Assembly (NCBI GenBank): GCA_028455995.1
Contig: JABELC010000008.1
Coordinates: 1,721,001 to 1,785,000, forward strand
Direction: 5' to 3'
Source of the DNA: Scleromitrula shiraiana
Taxonomy: Eukaryota > Ascomycota > Leotiomycetes > Helotiales > Sclerotiniaceae
Length of the DNA: 64,000 nt
How positions within the stretch are numbered: position 1 is the stretch's first letter; each line of letters starts with the position of its first letter. Both the position numbers and the translations under genes were made by a program. Below the pieces are notes generated by a model. That model was not told the DNA's origin and did no database searches. It saw only the letters and a list, made by a program, of their open reading frames with translations. Positions 11,601 to 23,435 of the stretch are shown here, one piece after another.

Positions 11601-13186
11601 TGGAATCTTCAAGGACATATCGTTGGACAAAATATTCAAGTTCCCACCAGCCCAATATTCCACACACAGAATATCTCCATCGAATGCCTCAAGTGATCCC
11701 ATAATAAAGTATAAATACAACCAGCCCATTACTAGATTATTTGCACTCTCAGCTCACTACCAATGACCAGTACTGGGATAAAAGTCTGAGGAAACAAAGT
11801 TTCAACAATCCTATCAATTTATTAGTCCATTCACTGCGTTCAACGATACTCTTTGACAGCCCTTTTCAGTAGGTTCAAAGGGCTGTTCAGAGGTTACAGA
11901 TAGTAGAGTAATAACATAATGTTTCTGAAAGTTAACGAAGATGTCGTGAAAAGATTGGCAGTAATTCATACACTCCAAAAAAATCCAAATTCCCATCACT
12001 GACACCAACAATTCCCCTCCAATAATCTATATCGCGATGATATCTGTACCGTCAAAACTTCCTAATCATTGTCTTTTATAATCCTCTACCGTCGTTCATC
12101 AACATAAATATCACCATCACATGCTCATAACCCATAAAACCCCGGTCAAGATGGCATTCTCATCCAACTGAACTAAACAGATTTTGCCACCAACAGGAAC
12201 TTGCTGTTCTCTCAAACTTAATGGTGATGCAGAAAAAAGTCGGTGTTGTTGAGGAGGAGTATTTATATTACTCTCGGTACTTTGGGATAGGTCAGTCAGC
12301 AATAGCGCGGGATTATTCAATACTTTGTAGACAAAAACCAGTGAATGGTAAGAAAGTCCGAAGATTGTGGATCACTACGGAACGGAAGTTCGAATCACGG
12401 ATATAAAAAGGAAGGTTTGGAGTGTATCTTTCATTACTAAAGATTTTGAACGCAAACGTCGAAGCAAATATTTATGGGACAACGCATTTCACATGACGTT
12501 ACTTAGATTTTTACCATCTTGAATGATATTCCAATACCAACTTTGAAATCCTGATGTATTTTACACTAAATCGACAATCATATCAAGCGGCGACAATGAT
12601 TATATCCCAGCTGTAATCGGAATCTAACAATCAAGAAGAGCTATATAAAGAGAATGTATTGTTTAATGATAACAATGATAACAATCAAGACATTGAAGTT
12701 TTAACATCTAAATTTCTATAACCGATCTCCCGTATCTTTAAAGGCCTCCATATAGATACAAAAGTATCAAGATTCCTTGAATTTTGATATTCCACAGCTT
12801 TTAACTATTCTTTGAAGCTAGGAATGGACTGGACAGGGTGAGATTTATATACTCTATGGTAGGAAAAATCTGGTGAATAATTTACATTTGAAAAAGAACT
12901 TAAACCAATATTCACTTTATAGTTTTTTATTCGACTCTGGTTGTTCAAATATGAACTTGTTATTCAGTTAAGTAGAGACACTACTATAATTTTGGGTTAC
13001 ATGCCTGTTCTGATATGTAGGTAATGGATAGTAAGAATAATAAGATAGGTATAAGAATCCAAGAATCGAAACTCTGTGTATTCAAACAATTTCTATACAA
13101 GAACTCTGCCCACCATTCAGAGAGTCCCACAATCATACCCAGAACTCATGCTATATTAAAAGCATTCAAGCCTAATCCTATCCCAA
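8629..13186. other. Long gene-poor stretch
   Basis: About 4.5 kb with only short, unconvincing open frames on both strands. Composition is moderate, not the extreme AT of the islands further right. I see no tRNA, repeat array or domain-bearing frame. A small region near 11433-11766 has overlapping frames of 70-100 codons on both strands but no recognisable motif. It may hold strongly decayed genes or transposon debris. Confidence 0.4.
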
Positions 13187-14764
13187 TCAACACATCCGCC
13201 AAACCCCCGCATCAACCCTCCATCCCCAATAATCCTCCTTTCCCCCTTTAACCGGCATCAAAAACGGCCACGGACACCTCCTAATCACATACCCTTCCAA
13301 CAACTTCGCAAAGGCACAATCCATCCCCTTTACCTCATCCCACTCAAAATCATATATATTATTCCTATCATCATAAGTAAGGAGTTCGAATTTCTTCAAC
13401 TTCAAATCATCCCTCAGACAAGTAAGGAAATCCTTCCATTCAAATCTAGTCATGGAATTCCAACCACTTCCGGCACCAACCCCGGAACCGCCGCTCAGAT
13501 GGAGATTTTTCAGAGTGGAGCGGTGACGACGGAGGAAATTTAAGAGGAGAGGTCCAGGATTGTCTGTTTGATGGAGACGGAGACATTCGAGGTGGGGGAG
13601 GGTGATTTCGTAGAAATGTGTTTGCCATGCTGATTGGAATTCGGGGGTCATGTTGATATTCATAACGAACATTAGGTCTAATTTTCGGAGACGGCTGGTA
13701 GCTACTAGAAGTGAAGTAATTCTTGACGCTACTAGTTTGTCTTGCCATGAAGTAAATCCATAATCCCAAAATGCGATCGATAGTTGCTCGACGGGGGCAA
13801 CTATATGTGATAGAGATTTATAGGGCAGACCCGGATTTTCGGATAATAGACAGAGTCGATGGAGAGAAGGTTGTTGTGGAATAAAGGGCGGGCTTCCTAG
13901 TTCTTGAGATGACAAACAATCCATGGGCAGGCAATCTAATTCGAGTGATGAGAGTGAAGTATTGGCTGCATTAATGGCCGCCATGATTGAAGTATAATAC
14001 CATTGAGATAAATCATCCGCCATGAACTATTGGGTTAAATATCAGTATTTTGAACTTTCAGAAATCAAACAAAATGAATTCTAGTACAAAAGAATAGTAT
14101 GAAACACAAGACAACCAGCAGACATAACATCAAAGAATATATAGTAAAAATAAGATAGAAATCTCACATGCGTTCTATCCTCCTCAATGGTAGAATTCCA
14201 ATTAGGAATCCACGTACTCCCAAACCCATCCTCCTTAAGCGGAAACCCCAAACTCGTAACAACCAGCCTCCTCAAATTTCCCAACCGACCAAAAGCCTCC
14301 GCCAAATCAACCGGATCACAATACCCCGGCTCATTAGCAATTCTTCTTCTGAGTATCTCCCTCGCATCGGAGAAATAAAATGTCCATTTTCTCGCGTTGC
14401 TGGAATCGAGAAAGATTATTAGTTTTTTGATGGTGGATGCGAGATGGGGGTGGGAGGAGACGAGGAGGAGTCGTTCCATGTCGGGGGGTTGGCTGTGCGG
14501 GTGAAGTTTGAATCCGTCGCGGAAGAGACGTGGGGTTCCGGATTGGGACCAGGTGAGGGAGGTGAGGCGGAGGGAGAAGGTGTCGGCGAGGGAGAGATAC
14601 TCGAAGATGTGGGTTTTTAGCTCGGTGGGGAGGTCAATGGTTCTGGGTGGGGGAACATCTTTGGTGATTTCTGGGGGGCCATCTTGAGCTTTAGAGAAGG
14701 TAAATAGCTGGTTCTCTGGGGAAGGGTCGAGAGCAGAAGCATCAGGTTCGGATTGCGTCGCCAT
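13187..14764 (-). CDS. F-box protein with LRR-like C-terminal region
   Basis: Two exons, 14764-14168 and 14026-13187, joined across a 141-bp intron (GTGAGA...ATAG), give 478 residues. Residues about 42-75 read TIDLPTELKTHIFEYLSL…FSLRLTSLTW, an F-box of the fungal type. The C-terminal part has leucine-rich spacing (LECLRLHQTDNPG, STLKNLHLSGG) and several conserved-looking Trp. By family knowledge the F-box binds Skp1 and the C-terminal region selects substrates for an SCF ubiquitin ligase. The true start is the ATG at 14764 (MATQSEPDASAL); upstream in-frame codons begin only with TTG. The partner substrate cannot be inferred. Confidence 0.75.
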
Positions 14765-15612
14765 GAGAGATATCGTAAATATCAGATGAATCCAACACAA
14801 ACTCAGAAATCAGAAAAATAAAGGAATGTTGAATATGAACAGCAAGTCAAACTGAAAGAAAACTAACAATACTAGGACTATGGGATACATGTAGGCGAAG
14901 AAAAGTCGATACAAAAGAGGTGGTGGTAGGAAAAGATATAGAAATGAATTCAAAAGGTAGATTTTTGAAGATAATTAAGTATAACATCGTGAACGAAAAT
15001 TATGGAGGAGAAGGAAGGCACGACCGAGAATTTGGTTCATTTGATTCACGCATCCTTTCCAATCCATTGTTGCACCCAATGGATGAATAGATAACAACGA
15101 TTCCTGAAATTCCAGATTGAGAAGAAACTTTTAGAACCAAAAGTAGACGATCTATACAAATCAACAGCATCTTGGAATTCCTTGCTCAGAGAGTATATGT
15201 AGTTGTTCACCATATGTCTCTCTGAAAAATGATCATTGATGCCTTGCACCATTAAACTAACATTAAAAAACACAACCACAAACGTTTTGGAACGACAAAT
15301 GAAAAACAGGTAATAGAGAGCTTCAAATTCAATAATTTCTCTAAGAACTGTACATCCCAAATGGTATAATTTCGAGACGAATATCGATCGTTCAAACCTC
15401 CATAAACGCCAATACTCATACAACCCAACTAAATTCGATTCATTCGATCCAATACAATTCAATTCCACTCAGTTCAAATCCAATCCCATTCATCTATTAA
15501 TGATCCAAACTGCAAAATAATACCCCATAAATCCCCCCGAAAGTGATCCCACAAAATTCCCCCATACCAGCCTTAAATTCCCACCATCCCCTCGACTCCC
15601 TGCCTTCCCTCC
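14765..15612. other. Intergenic, no supported gene
   Basis: This is the upstream region of the F-box gene and the 3' side of the CYSTM gene. A 141-codon frame on the minus strand (15046-15468) has no motif, an aromatic-rich odd composition and no neighbouring exons, so I do not call it. Confidence 0.4.
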
Positions 15613-16059
15613 CTACATAACAACGCACGCACAACAACAACAAGCACACATACCCGCGCAACACCCCAGCGCAACATCATCCGCATTATGTTTCTTCTGC
15701 GCCTGCACCGGATCCTGCTGCACATAAACCACTCTTTCCCCATTCCCTCCATTCCCTCCATTATTGCCATTCTTGCCATTCTTGCCATCCCCATTAACAG
15801 AAATCGGCTGAACAGGCGCCTGATAATTATTATCATACACCTGGCCTTGAACAGGATGATCAGATTGATAATAAGCAGGCGGAGCATTGGCAATATCGCT
15901 TGGTTGGCGATCCCAGTGCGAATGATGAGGAGGTTGTTGACTCGACATTTTGATATGGGAGGGGGGTGAGTTTGCGTAGTGATGGTAGATTTGACCTTGT
16001 TGTTGATATTGTTGTTGCTGTGAGTTTGTATTTGAACTCGAATGTTGAAAATATGACAT
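15613..16059 (-). CDS. CYSTM-type cysteine-rich small protein
   Basis: An open frame of 148 residues starts at ATG 16059. The N-terminal half is rich in Gln, Ser, Tyr and Pro (QQQQYQQQGQIYHHY, APPAYYQSDH), with a short NGGNGGNG run near residue 105. It ends in a compact Cys block, VALGCCAGMCACCCCACVVM. This layout, a Q/P/Y-rich head and a terminal Cys-rich hydrophobic module, is that of CYSTM proteins, which in yeast and plants are small stress-related membrane-associated proteins. The terminal block may sit in or on the membrane and be palmitoylated (inference). A second ATG near 15948 (MSSQQPPHHSHW) is an alternative start. Confidence 0.7.
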   Translation of the reverse strand: MSYFQHSSSNTNSQQQQYQQQGQIYHHYANSPPSHIKMSSQQPPHHSHWDRQPSDIANAPPAYYQSDHPVQGQVYDNNYQAPVQPISVNGDGKNGKNGNNGGNGGNGERVVYVQQDPVQAQKKHNADDVALGCCAGMCACCCCACVVM

Positions 16060-18088
16060 GTAAATTAAATGCAACGATCGATGTAGGGCGAGGGTATATT
16101 TGAAGTCGAATTTAATTTGCAGTGCCTTGTCCTGTGCACGTTGTTTGCACAGCCTGATGACTGCGGTTGGTTGTTTGTTTGAAACTTTGAGGTTTATGAA
16201 TCACTTCCCAACTCGAATTATATTCTTTGACTCGTTCTTCTCTTTTTTTCCCCCTTCTTTTTTTGGAATATGATTCAACCCTATTATGAATCCAATCACC
16301 AATTAATCGACTCGTTTTCACCAATCCAACGCGATATAATCCAACGCGATACGATCCAACGAAACGAAACGAAACGAAACAATTTAATCCAAACCCCAAA
16401 ACCTTACAATTTTCCTTCCCATTCGCAAGACAATCAAACAATCAAACTTCTTTCTTACTTTCTTCCTTTCTTCCCGCGACAAAAATCAAAAATCAAAAAT
16501 CAAATCCCAAGAGCCAAAGAAAAAACCAAAAATCAAAAAACCAAAAACCAAACAATAAAAAACAAAACCACAAGAAACAACATCCTAATAAATAACCGCC
16601 TTAACCGCCTTAACCCCTACCCCTACCAGCCCCTACCAGCCTTCCAACAATTGACCCAACAATGACATTGGCTCACCTAGCCGCCACCTAGCCGCCACCA
16701 ACATCAACACCAACTTACTAAAAGATCATTTCAATACGATGCTAGCCCTCAGTCTCTCTCTCCGTCCTAAGTCCCTACCCGATAACTGAGCCTCCCTATT
16801 TTTTGTTTGCCTGCTTTCATCTAATCATCCAATAATCCACTCATGCCACTCACCCACTCCTAACTCCTACCATAAGAATCCCAATCCCAATCCCATCCCT
16901 CATCCCTCATCCCCCATCCCCCCCCTCAATCCCCCCCTCAACCCCCCCAAAAATCCAAAAACCAAAAAACAACCCTCCCACTACTACCCCAGCAAAAACA
17001 CTTTCACATTATCAGGATGACAATAATTTATATAATTTATATCGTAATCGCAATTCATAATTAATAATGTATAAAAGAATCATAAAATAAAAATATAATA
17101 CTAATACAAATACAAATACAAATCACATAATACAAATACAAATACAAGTACAGACTGGTATACAGTATATAAATCACCACCATCACCATCATCATCACCA
17201 TCATAATCATCATAATCATCACCATCATCATCATAATCATAATAATCAGGTACCACCCACCGCCCACCACCCACCGCCCACCTACTATCCCTCACTCACC
17301 TACTACCTACTACCTACCGCCCACCGCCCACCGCCTATCCCTCACTCACCTACTATATACTACATACTACATACTACATACTACCTACTACCTACTACAT
17401 ACTACCTACTACATACTACATACTACATACTACCTACTACCTACCACCTACCACCTACCACCTACTACCTACTACATATTAAACATATTTATAAAATACG
17501 CATAAAACACCAACACCACCAACACCACCTACAAACGCATATATATCACGGATATATATCTATAAAAAACTCAAACGAAAAGTTCATATATCATCCCCAT
17601 TATATTCTATTGAATGATAACATACTCACTCTATTTACGATGCTATTCTGACGTTAGGGTTCAGATGTATATATGATGTGAGAGGTCATGCTATGCATAA
17701 TCGGATAAAAGAATTTCATTCGCACATATATATACATGCAATATGTCATAGCACAACAAAAGAGATTCTCATTAATAACTATTACAACACCAAGAAAATT
17801 ATTATTATTCTAATCTTTACAACCCACGAGGATCGTTCTAGAAAAGTAGTAGAAGAAGAAGAAAAAGAAGAAGAAGAAGAAAACAAGAAGTCCTCAATGA
17901 AATCCTCAAACTCATCCACAGCAAACCATACCATCCACCTTTTATGTTCTATACTCCTAAAAACCCAAACTCAAGTAAGATATAATGCATGTGAGAAGAC
18001 AAGCACAACACAATAGAGCAAAGAAAGTATCTATAAACACTCCCATCCATCAAGCCATTCATTCGTTCTTACCAAAGTGACTGATTCC
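16060..18088. other. Intergenic with C/A-rich and simple-repeat sequence
   Basis: About 2 kb. 16320-16560 is CGATATAATCCAACG-like and AAATCAAAA-rich sequence, and 16860-16970 is a pyrimidine-rich CCCATCCCTCATCCCC tract. Simple repeats follow at 17160-17475. Open frames here are low-complexity products. No gene is supported. Confidence 0.5.
17160..17475. repeat. Compound simple repeat: CAT-type then TACTACATACTACC-type
   Basis: 17170-17250 is an imperfect CATCAC/CATAAT trinucleotide tract. It is followed by CCCACCGCCCACC units and then many copies of TACTACATAC/TACTACCTAC units to about 17475. It is seen directly; copy number is irregular. Confidence 0.85.
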
Positions 18089-19275
18089 CTACAACAAGAA
18101 TACAGCAAGACCACCAGCAATGGCAAAGATGCTTAGACCGATAGTAGCAGCATTTGAACTTTGAGATGTAGTGACTCCTGAACCACTACCAGAACCAGAG
18201 CCAGTAGTACCATTACCCGTTCTTGAACCGGAGCCAGATCCAGATGAACCAGATCCTGAGCCAGAACCGGTAGTACCATTACCCCTTCCTGAGCCGGACC
18301 CAGATGATCCTGATCCAGATGTAGTATTGGTAGATGAAGTCATATTGGCAAGCTTAGGCTTCATGACGGTTTGATCGTAAATAGTGCAAGTGGCATTTGG
18401 AGCAAGTGGGCAAGTATTATCGGTACAGATCGATTGTAATTGAGCACCTTGAGCAGGAACGACGACGGTAGGAGGTGCGCAGCGATAACCGAAGAGAGAC
18501 ATAAGGGCAGCACCAACAACCATGAGATCTGAAGGGGCGACACCAAAAGATTGGGCAGATAATGCAACTTGTTCGATGAAGTATCCGACTTCGGCGTAAG
18601 AAAGATCCATGAACCTATTATTGTTAGTCAGGGGATATGATTGGATAGTGTATGGAGTATACTGACTTATGAACTTGATATTGAGAATTGAAACCGCTGT
18701 AAGCTGGGAAAGCCCCACCACCTTGTTTGGAGCAACCGAGAAGAACACCGAAGTATTCGTAGAGATGAGTCAACAAAAGTCTATGTATTGTTAGTCATAT
18801 TCTCGAGCGATAAATGAATGAATAACATACTGTTGATTGGAACTCTTATCATTTGAAGGCATATTCTTCAAAAGAGGAGCAGCTCCACCACCATCAAGAA
18901 AGTTGATTGAAACACCTGAAGATCCACCTCTATTTGAGGATGCGAGCTGACCATTGAAATATGGCAATAAGTTGACTTGAGTACCGTTGTACATTCCAGG
19001 TGCGAGAATACCAGGAACAGTGACTCCAACGTTTGGCTTGGTGTCTGTGATGTTTTGATTAGTGATTGTATTAAACTGATTGTCATTGAATGTATCAACT
19101 CACAATTACCGATGACAGCAGTATTAACTACGAGTGTCAATAACGTCATTTGATTCGCAGCAGTGTTGTCCTTCAACAAAGCGGTAGTATAATAATCACA
19201 AACACTAGTATTTGCAGGACGTTGAGCTACAGCCGCGCTGACCATAGCAGCGGCAACAAGAGATTTAAAAATCAT
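18089..19275 (-). CDS. Secreted GPI-anchored cell-surface protein, Gly-Ser rich
   Basis: Four exons (19275-19104, 19044-18831, 18780-18667, 18614-18089), with introns of 59, 50 and 52 bp, give 341 residues in one frame. The start MIFKSLVAAAMVSAAVAQRP is a clear signal peptide with likely cleavage after AVA or AQ. The mature part has Cys residues at conserved-looking places (SVCDYY, LLGCSKQ, GYRCAPP, SICTDNTCPLAPNATC) and several N-glycosylation sites. A linker of (GS)n repeats near residues 255-315 follows, and the chain ends in hydrophobic AATIGLSIFAIAGGLAVFLL, the pattern of a GPI-attachment signal. It should sit on the plasma membrane or wall. The globular part resembles conserved fungal surface proteins of unknown role, and I do not recognise an enzyme. 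Confidence 0.8.
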
Positions 19276-20247
19276 GGTGAATGAAGATATAAGAAGAATA
19301 CTGAGAAGTAATAAGTTGTGAATTTGATTGATATTGATTGGATTGAAGACGAGAAGCCAGAGCAGAAAGCTGTAATTGTTGTTGCTGATGTTTTTGGGGG
19401 AATAGAAGAATAGAAGAAGAGAAGAGAAAGATGAAAGAATATTGGATATGATGGACTTGTAATAGAGAAGAGGGAAATTGTCAACTTAGTTTAGTTCTTT
19501 CCCTAAGAAGATAGAGGAGGGTATATAGATTGAAGTAACTACTACTCGGGAACAAAGGGAACCGGATGGAGAAAGTGCACTCACTAGTAACTCCATAAAC
19601 CTCACTAGAAATTCAAGGAAAGTTTGAACATACATATATTTGGCAGGAACAATATATCAATAACAGGTAATTGAAGATATTCCTATCCACTTGAGTTGAA
19701 ATATCTCTATTCTGATTCGTCGTTACCTCAAATACCTATACCTATGCCTAATACTTATTTAGATAGGTAGCCATATGAGTACCAGTAAGTAGGTCTTAGT
19801 TCGGAATCAACATCTTCCGAGCAAAGATAGAAGATTCATCTAGAGGGATTGCAGATATATATTACCATTCGTACGATGAAAAGACAAAAAGTGTGAGTAC
19901 TCAAGGTCCGTGATCAATACACTTTACGGGTAGTGGTATTGTTTTGATGATCATGGGATTGAAGAGACTCCAAATTCATCGTAACGAATGAGATTGAGAA
20001 GGAAAATAGAACTGGATCGATGAAGGAAATGATCTGCATAAAGGAAATTGTAAAGAGAGACGGGAGGGACACTAATCTTTTAAGCTATGAGTTAGGAACG
20101 ATGGGGTGGGTGATATTAGATCTAGAGCTAACTTCATCATGTAGCATCTAGCTAGAAGAAGATCGCCAGGGGTAACGAGGGGATTCTATGGTAAGGCGAA
20201 GACTGGATTGAATGGCACCTAGTTCACCAAGTAACCTTGGGATATAT

Positions 20248-20249
20248 CG

Positions 20250-20287
<38 letters not shown>
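20248..20287. repeat. GAT trinucleotide microsatellite, about 13 copies
   Basis: An uninterrupted GAT run, seen directly. It gives a poly-His frame on the opposite strand that is not a gene. Confidence 0.95.
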
Positions 20288-20289
<2 letters not shown>

Positions 20290-21640
20290 AGATTGAAACC
20301 GGGTACCGGAAGTATTTGGATGTACTCAAGTACTCACAGTGTAGATAATAATGATATACGAGTAGAATGCTGAGATACAATAGCGAATAATGACTTTTGA
20401 TAACCATTAGAAAGTCTCGTATCCATAGCGAATCTAAAGAAAGAAGTAAAATCCTTAGAAGGCAATTTATTCTCGAACATGGAGAAAACTTAAATGCCAT
20501 TCTTTACCCGACAATGTATGATCGACACGCCACAATCGAGCTTAAATATTAGTCAGCTGATCAAACCCTCGACATTACCACTACAAAAACTAGAATAGAT
20601 GGATATAAAATTCTAGTCTAGTCCGAGTTTTTCTTGAAGATAATCATCATTGAATATTTGGAATACCACCAGAATGAAAGACATTTGATGGGCAGACAGT
20701 GGGAATTGGGGATCTTAGGGCTGCATCGTATTGTATTTCGGAAGCTTCCTTATCCGCCATCGTGGGTTGTACCTATGATGAAGATATGGATATGATGGGA
20801 TTGAAAGCGATAATAAATAGAGCAGAGGATGCCCAGGTGATCATCTCGTGTTTGGATGAGGTTTTTGTCCCACTGATAGGAACAACAAACAGATACATTC
20901 AACAACTTGGAAAACGTGTTGATGCTTTTGTTGCTCAATGAGTTCCATAAATAACAACTCGATAGAGTTGCCCAAAGATCATGGTATCTCAATCCTTTTG
21001 TCATTTCCACGAACCTCCCGCAATCTTATCTTACCTCGTACATGTGGTGGCAGTTGTTGCGTTGGACAAGTTTAAATTGATGCATGATACATGATCTTAT
21101 TACTGCGTAGAACAGATCGACTTCCTTTCTACTGAGTACAAGATGTCAGACCAAGATATATATGATGTACGGTGTACCTCATCATCCACTGACCGACCAG
21201 CAAGACATAGAGTATGACGAGTTGATGATCAACAGCGACAGACATTCGTTGCACTGTACACCAACATCTGTACTAATATCACATAATACGTAGATGACAA
21301 GAATCTCGGTGGCTGGGAGGACAACGCAACACGATGAGAAAAAAAAAGTTCGGCGATGCATTCAATGGCATTTCATTGATCATCGAACCCCATTATTTGT
21401 ACATATCCGTATCCATAACCATCCCGAAGTCTTCCCTTTCTTTCCATTCAAGCAATTATTTTCAAACATATGTTTGAGTCTCCAACACGTCAATTATGCA
21501 ACCAAGAGAATAACAAATTATTAATTAATACTGTACAAGTTCAAAATGATAGACAATAATAATAATAAACCTGTATATAGAGGAGATTAGAGTAAACAAA
21601 TTCACAGGTTTTCTTTCAAAGGTACGGAAATCTCGGAGTC

Positions 21641-21667
21641 AATTGAATTGAATTGAATTGAATTGAA
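21641..21667. repeat. AATTG pentanucleotide microsatellite
   Basis: About five perfect AATTG units, followed by a degenerate one. A separate GATA tract lies at 21793-21811. Confidence 0.9.
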
Positions 21668-22030
21668 TGAAATGATGGTGGTGGTGAGAAGTTACACCAG
21701 TTATTATGAATAAACAGTGACAGTAAGATGTAAAGTTTTCATAAAACTCGGGATGTTCCATCCGATGTCAAAAGATACTAGAGTGATGAATGGATAGATA
21801 GATAGATAGATACATAGATGAATGTAAGAAAGTGGAACTTTGTGGAGAGGAGAGAAGATGAATGGAAGGGAAGGGAAGGGGGAGAAGGGGGGGGAAGGGG
21901 GGGGGGGGATTGATGATCTTCCGGAAAGGAAATTTATTTTATAATCTACTATGGATTACATGGATTATGTGGATTACATGGTTTACATGATTTACATGGT
22001 TTAACTTATAAGCCTTTAAGGGGATATTTT

Positions 22031-22093
22031 TATACTATATACTATATACTATATACTATATACTATATACTATATACTATATACTATATACTC
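22031..22093. repeat. TACTATA heptanucleotide satellite, about 9 copies
   Basis: A perfect 7-bp period, alternating purine and pyrimidine over most of its length, seen directly. Confidence 0.9.
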
Positions 22094-22670
22094 GTATTCT
22101 ATAGAACTAGTCATAAATACCATGTTATAAATATTATAATTGAGTTAATTTAGATTAAAATCCAGGAACAGATTCTATAATCAGAGACCCTCAACCAGCT
22201 ATTTTCCCCAAATGAACATCATTTTATTACTAGTAAATTGAACTAACTAAAAACTTAAGTTATAATTAATAAATTTAAGTGGGAAATTTGACGCGCATTA
22301 GATTTTATTTAGGGTTCAGGGATCTAAATATTGTGATATCAATAATGTGAACTCAACCAAAAATTAATTCTGCCAATCTCTCTTTAGCACGTCGACAATT
22401 TTAACAATTTTAACAATTTAATAATTTAATAATTTAATAATAATAAATCGAGAAGATTGATGTGAACTATCATGATCGAGAAACTCTCCTAATCTCTCTA
22501 ATCCCCCCCAATTATTCCCAATTATTCCCCAAAGTTCATCATATTCTCTCTCCTCTTTTTTTCTTTTTCTTTTTCTTTTTCTTTTTTTGAATTTCTTACT
22601 TTTTAAGATAACCCTCGAAAAGAAAAAACTCTTCTCTCTCTTCCTTGCATCTGCATTTACTAATACTGTA

Positions 22671-22760
22671 TTCTATTGTATTCTATTCTATCCTATCCTG
22701 TCCTATCCTGTCCTATTCTATCCTATTCTATCCTATCCTATTCTATCCTATCCTATCCTA
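22671..22760. repeat. CCTAT/TTCTA pentanucleotide microsatellite
   Basis: About 18 pentanucleotide units alternating TATCC, TATTC and TGTCC. It lies about 680 bases upstream of the Kar9-like start, possibly within its leader or promoter. Confidence 0.9.
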
Positions 22761-23435
22761 CATAACTTATACCGAGTACCCATCCTTTTTACCCTATCAA
22801 TCCTTCCATATGTCATCATTCTTTATAAAATACACAAATTATACACATTACACTCTTTATCTTATTCCTTGAAGCTTTTCAACGAGATCCATTATTGTAC
22901 ATTTAAAAAGTAATCCAGAAGAGACCAGACCAAGACCAGACCAAGACCAGACCCAGACCAAGACCACTCGCTCACTATTACGATAGACGGTAAACGCATA
23001 TACATTCATTCATTGTTCAAGTTACCTATCCAACGTCGAATCAACTAGAAAGAAGATCTTACAAGTAGATTTTACCTATTCATAGATCTATCTCATCACT
23101 CATCTCACTCCCTTTCTCTTTGGGTGAATGGTGTTCAAGTCAAAAAATCCTTTTGTACAACGACCCACCAGAAAATCATGCAAGCTACCGTCTTGAACAT
23201 CAGAATGTGAAGTGAAGCCTGTAATACGGCATCACTCGAAACAACTTGCATCACCTCTTTTTTTATTCAACCCTTTCTCACCTTTCTTTATCCTACAAAT
23301 ATTATGTTTCAATTCTACATCTACATGATCTTGTAGACCATCACTCGTTAAAGGTCTATTGAGCAATGCGCCACTTATTTACTTTTTGAAAAGATATTAA
23401 CTATACAGAATATTCAACCAATACCTACTCAAATC

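Larger units (their letters stand above)
19276..23435. other. Long intergenic region, many simple repeats
   Basis: About 4.2 kb between the GPI protein and the Kar9-like gene. It contains at least six separate simple-sequence tracts (listed individually) and a purine-rich tract near 21858-21910. There is a C/T-rich leader just upstream of 23436, with CTTTTTCTTTTTCTT near 22555-22590. An 80-codon frame at 20699-20941 has no ATG and no motif. No gene is supported. Confidence 0.5.

Noticed and set aside
11433..11766. Overlapping frames of 70-100 codons on both strands
   Set aside because: Neither strand shows a motif or clean exon structure, so I could not choose or support one.
8629..13186. 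CRISPR-like or regularly spaced repeat structure
   Set aside because: No repeated spacer pattern was found; the source is also clearly eukaryotic.
15046..15468. 141-codon minus-strand frame beside the CYSTM gene
   Set aside because: No domain, odd aromatic-rich composition and no partner exons.
17678..18016. 112-codon plus-strand frame with an acidic run
   Set aside because: Low-complexity GAAGAAGAA sequence in an intergenic region, no recognisable feature.
20699..20941. 80-codon frame with fairly ordinary protein composition
   Set aside because: No ATG start, no upstream exon and no recognised family; kept only as a possible remnant.
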